From: Competibacter_A sp003527885
Lineage (GTDB): Bacteria > Pseudomonadota > Gammaproteobacteria > Competibacterales > Competibacteraceae
Direction of reading: 5' to 3'
Assembly (NCBI GenBank): GCA_035442025.1
Contig: DAORPQ010000015.1
Location: 1 to 48,139, forward strand
DNA: 48,139 nt
The notes under the pieces are model-generated. The model saw only the letters and a list, made by a program, of their open reading frames with translations. It did no database searches and had not been told where the DNA came from. A program made the translations under genes and the position numbers. This document shows, piece by piece, positions 7,944 to 14,189 of the stretch; the first letter of the stretch is position 1, and the number at the start of each line of letters is the position of its first letter.

Positions 7944-7949
7944 ATTATA
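7944..7949 (-). promoter_or_regulatory. Probable -10 element (TATAAT) of the lipoprotein gene
   Basis: On the minus strand a perfect TATAAT lies about 95 bases upstream of the lipoprotein start, inside a notably AT-rich stretch. The region 16-18 bases further upstream is T-rich (GTTTTC) but is a poor -35 match. A CA dinucleotide tract (7887-7898) lies within the resulting leader. Confidence 0.5.
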
Positions 7950-7989
7950 CAACGGAAACTCAAACCGAAAACAATTTAAATCTCCAGCT

Positions 7990-8592
7990 TCAGCGAATTT
8001 CCACTCGCATCCCGATCTTGACCCACGGCCTGAGCGAATCGATCTGCGAATTATCCAAAGCCACGCAACCGCTGGTCCAATTGATGCCGGCTTGGTGGAC
8101 GCCCGGATTGCCGCTTCCCACGCCGTGAATCCCGATCTGACCGCCCAGTGGCGTATCCTGGGGTGGCGTGTAGCCTTTTACCCAGGCGGCGCGAATCCGT
8201 TCGTAGGTCAGGGCGTCGATCCGGCGCTCCCGCAACGCGCGATTGGCGTAGTCGATATTGGGATAGTCGAGACCGATGAACCGTTTGAAGCGACTGTGGT
8301 CGTTGATCCAGCCCACGCGGAACACCCCTAGCGGCGTCTTGTTGTCACCGCGGTTAGATTTCACGCCGACCCCGCTGCTGCCAAAGGCAAGTTGCGAAAA
8401 GGTCTTTACCGGCTTGTTGCCCTGCATGATGACCAACGCATCCCGTTTGGTGTCCACCAGCAACCAAGGCTCCGCCGCGCCAGGACCAAACCCCTCTAGC
8501 GGCGCGGGAGGCCCTACTTCGTTAGAAGTACAGGCGCCGAGCACCCCGAGTAAAACACCGACCAAACCCATCCTCACACTCGAATACCACAT
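7990..8592 (-). CDS. Lipoprotein L,D-transpeptidase (YkuD family)
   Basis: A 200-residue L,D-transpeptidase predicted to be anchored as a lipoprotein: the signal peptide ends in GVLGAC, with C21 lipidated. The YkuD domain spans roughly residues 42-200. H156 lies in GIHGVGSG and the catalytic C176 in WTSGCVALDN. There is no LysM domain. The upstream ATG at 8619 would give 209 residues but has no ribosome site and falls almost at the predicted transcription start. ATG 8592 has AGAGGG upstream and gives a standard lipoprotein signal peptide, so it was chosen. It lies directly upstream of the Lpp-like gene in the same direction, suggesting a role in wall cross-linking or lipoprotein attachment. 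Confidence 0.85.
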   Translation of the reverse strand: MWYSSVRMGLVGVLLGVLGACTSNEVGPPAPLEGFGPGAAEPWLLVDTKRDALVIMQGNKPVKTFSQLAFGSSGVGVKSNRGDNKTPLGVFRVGWINDHSRFKRFIGLDYPNIDYANRALRERRIDALTYERIRAAWVKGYTPPQDTPLGGQIGIHGVGSGNPGVHQAGINWTSGCVALDNSQIDSLRPWVKIGMRVEIR

Positions 8593-8633
8593 ACCGTCAT
8601 GAGCCCTCTTTACCCACATTATTCAGCGACAAC

Positions 8634-8662
8634 GTTATAAAATAACCCGTAAAACAGCGCAA
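8634..8662 (-). promoter_or_regulatory. Probable sigma70-type promoter of the lipoprotein L,D-transpeptidase gene
   Basis: The minus strand reads TTGCGC (8657-8662), 17 bases, then TATAAC (8634-8639). Predicted transcription would begin near 8627, leaving a leader of about 35 bases before ATG 8592. The -35 box abuts the terminator of the upstream osmC-like gene. Confidence 0.5.
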
Positions 8663-8702
8663 AAATCCGGCGGCCCGCTCTGCGCCGGCCGCGCGGGCCG
8701 CC
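8661..8702 (-). terminator. Intrinsic terminator of the osmC-like gene
   Basis: On the minus strand, a perfect 9-bp stem GGCGGCCCG / CGGGCCGCC is followed by GGATTTTT. It lies about 80 bases behind the osmC-like stop codon. Confidence 0.7.
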
Positions 8703-8780
8703 TGTGTTGTCCCACTGTTTGCTCCAAGCTTGCGCTAACCCTTCCAGCGCCCTTTCACCCGCTTGCGCCGGCGCTGACGC

Positions 8781-9233
8781 TCAGAACCGAGGTTCCAACT
8801 CCACTCGGCTCAACAAGGAATTGCCGATGAAGCAGTTTTCCTCGGCTTTGCGGTGCAACGCCCACACGGCCTCGGCGTCGGGTTTCGTTTCGCCGCCAAA
8901 CACGACCTTGGGGCGCAGCGTCAAGCGCGCCACCATCAATTTTCCCTTGTCGTTCTTGCCCAGTTCGGCCACCGGGTTGTCCTCGTAGCTTTCCACCACC
9001 AGTTTCTTGAGCGCGGCGACCGTGAGAAAGGTCAGCATATGGCAGCTCGACAAGGCGGCGAGCAGAGCCTCCTCGGGATTGCTCTTGTTGGGATCGCCAG
9101 AATAGTCCGGCGCCGACGAACCTTGCACCGTCTGACCGCCACCGAGAGACCAAACATGGCCGCGATCGAAGGTCTTAAGGTCGAAATCCGGCGTCGCGCG
9201 CCGCCAAGCCAGAGCGATGGAAAAGTTTGACAT
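8781..9233 (-). CDS. OsmC-family thiol peroxidase-like protein
   Basis: A 150-residue cytoplasmic protein of the OsmC/Ohr superfamily, which reduces organic or inorganic hydroperoxides with a cysteine pair. C64 in LSSCHMLTF and C134 in ENCFIGNS are the two conserved redox cysteines. The early SxxPDYxGD and PEEALLAALSSCH blocks fit the OsmC subgroup that acts on small substrates. ATG 9233 has GGGAGA about nine bases upstream. It sits 74 bases behind the srfA-like gene in the same direction. A terminator follows it, so it could be the last gene of that transcript or an independent gene. Confidence 0.85.
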   Translation of the reverse strand: MSNFSIALAWRRATPDFDLKTFDRGHVWSLGGGQTVQGSSAPDYSGDPNKSNPEEALLAALSSCHMLTFLTVAALKKLVVESYEDNPVAELGKNDKGKLMVARLTLRPKVVFGGETKPDAEAVWALHRKAEENCFIGNSLLSRVELEPRF

Positions 9234-9307
9234 CGGACAATCTCCCGCGAAATCGTCGCATTATCTTCAGCTAGAGATCGTGGGTCGTTTGAGACGAAAC
9301 CGCCGCC

Positions 9308-10972
9308 TCAGCGCCCCACGTTGAAGGTCGTAACCGGCACCAATGAATTAGGCCGCACGGTGCCCTTGAAAACCGATTCTTGCCGGCCCCGGCTCAACCG
9401 TACCTGAAACGGCGTTTCCAGGAGTTGTTCTTCATCCTTACGTGGCATATAGCGCACCAAGATTTGGTAAGTGCCCGCTCCGGCCTTGCCCGCGGGCCAG
9501 AAGGCATTTTCCATCGGCCGGTCGTTCAGCTTGTCGCGCGCGGTGTTGGCGTCGACATCGAGCTTGCCGTCGCACTCGGTCGGCGCGCGAAAATCCAGTT
9601 GTTGGCCCGAGGGGCAACGCACCACCAAATCGAGGTCGCCACGGCTGTTCCACAGCAACGTCACCGTGATCTCGCCGCTGGCAGCCCCTGATTCGAACAT
9701 GCGGCTGGCGAATTCCCGGCGCTCCTCGGCGGTCGGTTCGATTTTGACGGGAGGGTGCGCCGCCAGTTCTTTTTGCAAGGTTTCCACCACCGCCGGATTG
9801 CGTTGCTCGCTCAGCACCTGTTCCAGGCTTTTCTCGGACGCCGGCACCCGGCTCGGCGACGGGGCCGGGCCGGGCGCGGAGGAGGGCTGCGCGGCGCTCG
9901 ACGACCGACTGCTCTCAGGCACCGGCGGCTGAGCGACAGCGGCCGTTTTCGCACCGTCCTCCGCCCGAGGTTGGACGTCCACCACCGGCGGAACTGAAGT
10001 TAGCGCGGATGGAGGCTCGCTCGCCGGCGGACCCGGCACTATGGAAGGCGAGGAGACAACCGCCGGCGGACCCGGCGGCATGGAGAATGAAGGGCCGCTC
10101 GTCGGCGGTGCCGGCGGTAGGGAGGCCGTCGCCGGTGGCGGTTCCCCGCGTTCGACGGGCGCTGAAACGGAAGATGGCCCGACCCGTTCGGCGTCACCGG
10201 TATGGGACGCTCTATTCCATAGCCAATAAGCCGCCAGCAACAGCAGCAGCAAGAGCGCCAACAAGACGAGCCAGATCGTGCGGGAGCTCATGAAACGATC
10301 GTTCAACAGCGCGGACAACGAGGAACCTGACGCCGCAGACGCTCCAGACACGATAGCGGGCGGTTCGCGCTCGATCGCCGGCGAAGCGGGCGCTGCCGCC
10401 GCCCGCTCGGCCTCGGTTGCGCGCTCGCGCCGCGCTCCTCCCGCCAAGCCAGCGTCGCCGGCCATCGGCGCAACCCCGACCGGTCCTCCAGAACCAGCGG
10501 GGTCGGAACCGGGAGCGGTCCAGGGTCCGTCGGCCATGAAGCCCCAACCGGTGAGCACCGGTTTATCCTCGACCAGAAAGATCTCGGCCGAGGGCGGCGC
10601 GTCGAGCACGGCGTTCAGAATAGTGCCCAGATGGACCCGCCGCGCATCGTCGGACGCCTCGTAGCGATCCGCCAGCTCACGACCCTGACGCAGCAGTTCG
10701 TCGACGCGAGCGAGCACCGCCTGACGCTGCTCGTCGGAAAGGTCGGCCAACGCGATGGCCGTTTGGTCGGGGTCGGTATCCGCGTACCAATCGATGCGGT
10801 TCTTGCCGCGATCCACCACCGGTTCGGCCAACAACCACGCGGCGTCCGGCCCCAGTTCAGCGGTGAGCACCGCCTGAATTTGCGGGTACAGCGCGTGTAA
10901 GGGTTGGCCGAACCCGCCAATTTCCCGCAAGCCGTCAAAAGTTCCGCTGCTCAGGCGTAAGTTTCTATTCAT
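9308..10972 (-). CDS. srfA: SrfA-like bitopic membrane protein with C-terminal DUF2135-like domain
   Basis: A 554-residue protein. Residues 1-148 form a cytoplasmic domain with the pattern NRIDWYADTD ... VHLGTILNAVL ... EIFLVEDKPVLTGWGF, which matches the N-terminal domain of SrfA-family proteins as remembered. A linker follows, then one strong membrane helix (about 233-252) and a Pro/Ser/Ala-rich stretch (260-378). Residues 381-390 read KSLEQVLSEQ. Residues 433-554 form a beta-rich domain, with TLLWNSRGDLDLVVRCPSG, CDGKLDVDAN and AGTYQILVRYM, resembling DUF2135/YfaP-like sandwich domains. This tail is predicted to lie in the periplasm. Its role is unknown; SrfA, B and C are reported as co-encoded virulence-associated factors. 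It is the last srf-type gene in an eight-gene run. The family call rests on memory of the domain pattern plus the srfB/srfC context. Confidence 0.62.
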   Translation of the reverse strand: MNRNLRLSSGTFDGLREIGGFGQPLHALYPQIQAVLTAELGPDAAWLLAEPVVDRGKNRIDWYADTDPDQTAIALADLSDEQRQAVLARVDELLRQGRELADRYEASDDARRVHLGTILNAVLDAPPSAEIFLVEDKPVLTGWGFMADGPWTAPGSDPAGSGGPVGVAPMAGDAGLAGGARRERATEAERAAAAPASPAIEREPPAIVSGASAASGSSLSALLNDRFMSSRTIWLVLLALLLLLLLAAYWLWNRASHTGDAERVGPSSVSAPVERGEPPPATASLPPAPPTSGPSFSMPPGPPAVVSSPSIVPGPPASEPPSALTSVPPVVDVQPRAEDGAKTAAVAQPPVPESSRSSSAAQPSSAPGPAPSPSRVPASEKSLEQVLSEQRNPAVVETLQKELAAHPPVKIEPTAEERREFASRMFESGAASGEITVTLLWNSRGDLDLVVRCPSGQQLDFRAPTECDGKLDVDANTARDKLNDRPMENAFWPAGKAGAGTYQILVRYMPRKDEEQLLETPFQVRLSRGRQESVFKGTVRPNSLVPVTTFNVGR

Positions 10973-11019
10973 GAAGATTTTTCCAACTATCGCGGGAGGA
11001 CCCGAAAGGCGCTCGGCCG

Positions 11020-11496
11020 TTACCGGGCGCCGGCCTCCGTCGGGCCTGTGGGGCCTGAGGCAACCGGTTCGGTAAACGCGATATCGAGCCCACCGCCGCC
11101 CAGTGTCAGTTCGACGCCCTTTTGCACGTTCTGCAAATAAAGCATCACCCCCTTCTGGTTGCGCAAGACGGCGCCCCCACCGCCCTGGCCCAGGGTAACA
11201 GCGCCTTCCAGCGCATAGTACCGGCCGGGAAAATCGGCCAGTTCGCGCAAACGGTAAACCTGACCGGCCGCATCCACCCGCGCGATACCCAAGGTTCCCA
11301 CTTTGACACCCGACACCGAAAACCGATACTGGCGCTCCCGGAAGATCAGCTTGCCCTGACCTTTATTGACCCCGACCAACACACCGTAAGAGGTGCTGGA
11401 AAACTCCAACCGGGCATCCGGCCGGCCATCCTGCGCCTGCGCCACACCCGCCCCGACGGCGCAAACCACCAGCACAATCACCCGCGCGAATCGCAT
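11020..11496 (-). CDS. Small exported protein of unknown function in the srf-type locus
   Basis: A 158-residue protein with a clear signal peptide (MRFARVIVLVVCAVGAGVAQAQ, with cleavage expected after AQA). The mature part is glycine-rich and beta-strand-like, with ALEGAVTLGQGGGGAVLRNQ, then a GVMLYLQNVQKGVELTLGGGG stretch. This loosely recalls SYLF/DUF1134-type exported domains, but the match is not good enough to name it. The tail is Pro/Thr/Gly-rich. ATG 11496 has GAGAG upstream. It lies 21 bases behind the TAXI-type gene and 47 bases ahead of the srfA-like gene, so it is almost certainly co-transcribed with them and acts in the periplasm. Confidence 0.72.
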   Translation of the reverse strand: MRFARVIVLVVCAVGAGVAQAQDGRPDARLEFSSTSYGVLVGVNKGQGKLIFRERQYRFSVSGVKVGTLGIARVDAAGQVYRLRELADFPGRYYALEGAVTLGQGGGGAVLRNQKGVMLYLQNVQKGVELTLGGGGLDIAFTEPVASGPTGPTEAGAR

Positions 11497-11517
11497 CGGC
11501 TCTCTCCAGTGACCGGC

Positions 11518-12570
11518 TCAAGCGGCCGGCGTCTCAGGCCGGGGCCAGCGGTGAAAGTTCAACAGCATCTTCTCCAACTGGCGGGTGAGATCCACCTCCT
11601 TCCCGCCGCCTTTAGCGCTGCGCGAACAGCCGTCCAACTGCCAGACCCCGACTTTATCATCCAGGTTGACCTCTTTCCATTTGGGGTGGCCGGTCTGGCG
11701 CAGTTGGCTGATATTGGACCGGATGGCCTGACCCAAGGTCGCCAACTGCTGGCAACGGCGGACGAAATACGGATTCTGTTTGCCGGAAAAATCGAAGCTC
11801 ATCAGCACCGCCTTGACCGCGATGGTCGCCACCTCGCCGGGCAACCATTCGTAATCGGCTTGGCCGATCTTGGCGGGCTGGTATTCCTTGAGCAGGCGCG
11901 GGTCGTCCAACGGCACGAAATGCACGTTGGACAACATCGAGGCGAACTCGGGTTTGGTGATCAAATTGCCGACTTTGGTGAACAGGCTGACCGGTTTGCC
12001 GGCCACGTAGAACATGGCGTCGGCCTCGTTCTTGAGCACGGCGGTCACGCCTTGCAGAGGCGGCAGGTTCAAAAGCTCGGCCGGTTTCGCGCCGGTCAGC
12101 TGCAATAGATTGGTGGCGGTGAGCCAAGTTCCGCTGCCCTGCTCGCCCACCACCACACGCTTGCCCGACAAGTCGTTGACCGACTGAATCGACTTGTTGG
12201 CGAACAGGTGCACCTCCTCGTTGTAAAACGGGAAGATCAGCCGCAAACGGCTGGCGACCTGGCGCATTTCCGGGTTTTCGGACCGGCTGAGGAACCCCAG
12301 CACATCGGATTGCACGATGCCGAACGTGGCGTTTTCCTTGCTGTTGATGCGCTTGATGTTATCGATCGAACCCTGGGAATCCTTGACCAGAATGTCCAGC
12401 CCGACGGATTTGGCGATCCCGGCGATATCGTTGCCGAACTGGATGTAGGTTCCGGTCTTGGAGCCGGTCACCATGCCGAGCTGCCTGGCATCGCTCTCTT
12501 CGGCAAGAATCGGCGAAAGGTTGAACCAGCTAGTCAGCGCTAACAGGCCGACGATCAGCGATCGCTTCAT
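11518..12570 (-). CDS. TAXI-family periplasmic solute-binding protein, orphan
   Basis: A 350-residue exported binding protein of the TAXI (TRAP-associated extracytoplasmic immunogenic) family. The signal peptide is MKRSLIVGLLALTSWF..., with cleavage likely after PILA near residue 23. Family features are GMVTGSKTGTYIQFGNDIA near the N-terminus, GSIDNIKRINSKENATFGIVQSDV, GKRVVVGEQGSGTW and the later GEVATIAVKAVL. Classical TAXI proteins capture an organic acid or amino acid and hand it to a fused DctQM-type permease. No such permease gene is in the window. It is instead embedded in the srf-type gene run, 69 bases after the Pro-rich 475-residue protein gene. ATG 12570 has GGGAG upstream. A ligand-sensing role for the system is an inference. 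Confidence 0.85.
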   Translation of the reverse strand: MKRSLIVGLLALTSWFNLSPILAEESDARQLGMVTGSKTGTYIQFGNDIAGIAKSVGLDILVKDSQGSIDNIKRINSKENATFGIVQSDVLGFLSRSENPEMRQVASRLRLIFPFYNEEVHLFANKSIQSVNDLSGKRVVVGEQGSGTWLTATNLLQLTGAKPAELLNLPPLQGVTAVLKNEADAMFYVAGKPVSLFTKVGNLITKPEFASMLSNVHFVPLDDPRLLKEYQPAKIGQADYEWLPGEVATIAVKAVLMSFDFSGKQNPYFVRRCQQLATLGQAIRSNISQLRQTGHPKWKEVNLDDKVGVWQLDGCSRSAKGGGKEVDLTRQLEKMLLNFHRWPRPETPAA

Positions 12571-12639
12571 AAAAGGCTCCCAAACAAAATAACAGGGTCT
12601 GGTTGGAGTTTTGCAAGCCGGAACCCACCGGGCTCACGT

Positions 12640-14067
12640 CTAGGGCGACTTGGGCGGGCGCAACCGCCGTTCCAGCTCCTGCTGGGTCGGATCGAACTGC
12701 GATTTCAGTTCGTCTTCCAGGCTGCGGCTGGAACCGGAGCGGGATTCAGAGCCCGGCGCGGGTTTCGTCGGCCGCTGGCGTTCCACCGGCGCGACCGGGA
12801 TAACCGGACGCGGGACCGGCGCGACGGGCGGTGGTGGCGCGACCGGTACCGGTACGGGCGACGGCGGCGACGGCGCGACGGGCGGTGTTGAGGGGGCGGT
12901 GGTGCTAGTCGGCGGACGCGCGGTCGGCACCGGTTCCGGCGCGGGCTTGGGCTCCGGCGCGGGCCTGGGCTCCGGCGCGGGAATCGGTTCCGGCGCGGGC
13001 CTGGGCTCCGGCGCGGGTTTGAACGGCAAATTTGGTTGAGCATTGACCGGCACGGCCGGCGCGGGCGCTTGGCCCGAAACGCCGGTGGCATCCGACGCTT
13101 TTCTATCCCCCTGCTGGCCGAACCACCACCAACCCGCCGCCGCCAACGCCGCCAGCACCAAAAACCCCAACACTGCGCCCAACACCCCGGACCCGCCGCG
13201 CTGAGGAGGGGCGGTCGGACCGCTCCGCCCGGCTTCCGAAACCGACGGTTCGGATTCCAGTCGCGGACGTTCGGTCCGAACCTGAACTCCAGGTTCGCCC
13301 AGCGGCGACACCGGCTCCGCCCGCGAATGCTCGCCGACCGGCCGAGATATCCCGCTCCCCGTGGCCGGCGGCGCGAAGCGTCCCGGCGACTTACGGGTCG
13401 GTTCCTCGGCACTGCCGTCAACAGCCTCCAACGCTGGAGACACGGCTTGGGAACGCTCCGATCCGCTGGCGGACACCGGTGCTTTCGGTCGCCGCGCCGG
13501 CGGAGACGCCAGCCGCGTCCTGTCATCGTCCGCCGGTTCCAAGCCAGCGCCAAGATCGGGAATCGGTACGTCCGGGAGGGTTAACTCAGGGCTTTTTAGC
13601 TCCGGTATCGGCAGTGGTGGCGGTTGGGGCGCTGGCGCTGGGCGCGGGGGTTCCGGGCGCGGCGCGGGGGCGGGGTTGACGCGCGTGCCGCCGACCACCT
13701 TGCGTTCGGCGCTGGCGCTGCCTTCCTCAAGCTCCAATTGCAGCGGCCAGACGAACGTCACGGTGGCGGTTTCGGCCAAACCCTGCCCGCGCACCGCCAA
13801 CTGGTAGGGCATGTTTTCCAGTTGAAACACCAGATCGGGATGGATGACGAACTTCAGGGTTTCGCCGCTGTACCACGCTTCCTCGGGTTGCAGCCAGCAC
13901 TCCGCCCCCTGCCAACCCTCTGGCCCGAGATGATTGGTCCCGTAACCGTGACGGCTCAGGGCGAATTCAAACGTTTCCAGGCCGCGCGGCACGCCGTTGA
14001 GCGTCACGATGGCGTGCCCCAAAGGGCGGGCGGGATCTTCCGATACGCGAACCGCTAGCGCGGCCAT
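12640..14067 (-). CDS. Pro-rich bitopic membrane protein of the srf-type locus, function unknown
   Basis: A 475-residue protein not recognised as a named family. Residues 1-125 form a strand-rich cytoplasmic domain (PLGHAIVTLNGVPRGLETFEFALSRHGYGTNH...). A long Pro/Ser/Glu-rich linker follows, then one membrane helix (about 294-316, GAVLGFLVLAALAAAGWWWF), then a periplasmic stretch dominated by PAPEPR/K repeats and proline runs. The end reads RSLEDELKSQFDPTQQELE, which resembles KSLEQVLSEQRNPAVVETLQ of the SrfA-like protein. The overall layout (N-domain, linker, one helix, Pro-rich stalk) is the same as in that protein. The start was set to ATG 14067 because GGAGG (14074-14078) is six bases upstream; a TTG at 14070 is in frame. 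It sits between srfC and the TAXI-type gene. Confidence 0.72.
   Translation of the reverse strand: MAALAVRVSEDPARPLGHAIVTLNGVPRGLETFEFALSRHGYGTNHLGPEGWQGAECWLQPEEAWYSGETLKFVIHPDLVFQLENMPYQLAVRGQGLAETATVTFVWPLQLELEEGSASAERKVVGGTRVNPAPAPRPEPPRPAPAPQPPPLPIPELKSPELTLPDVPIPDLGAGLEPADDDRTRLASPPARRPKAPVSASGSERSQAVSPALEAVDGSAEEPTRKSPGRFAPPATGSGISRPVGEHSRAEPVSPLGEPGVQVRTERPRLESEPSVSEAGRSGPTAPPQRGGSGVLGAVLGFLVLAALAAAGWWWFGQQGDRKASDATGVSGQAPAPAVPVNAQPNLPFKPAPEPRPAPEPIPAPEPRPAPEPKPAPEPVPTARPPTSTTAPSTPPVAPSPPSPVPVPVAPPPPVAPVPRPVIPVAPVERQRPTKPAPGSESRSGSSRSLEDELKSQFDPTQQELERRLRPPKSP
12932..13021. repeat. Five tandem 18-bp units encoding PAPEPx repeats
   Basis: Five near-identical 18-base units, consensus GGCTCCGGCGCGGGCCTG on the plus strand. 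On the minus strand they encode hexapeptides of the form PxPAPE with variable R, K, I or V. It is a coding minisatellite in the periplasmic stalk of the Pro-rich protein and likely varies in copy number. Confidence 0.85.
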
Positions 14068-14189
14068 CAACAGCCTCCGGCAATGAGTGATTGCGCTATC
14101 TTAGCCATTTTCGTCCATACCTGCCGTTTCGCTGGAAACGGGCGCGGCACACGGTGAAAGCGGCGCGCGGCCAACCGCCGAAATCCGCG

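Noticed and set aside
12932..13021. CRISPR-like array
   Set aside because: The repeats are directly contiguous 18-base coding units without spacers and are in frame with a Pro-rich protein.
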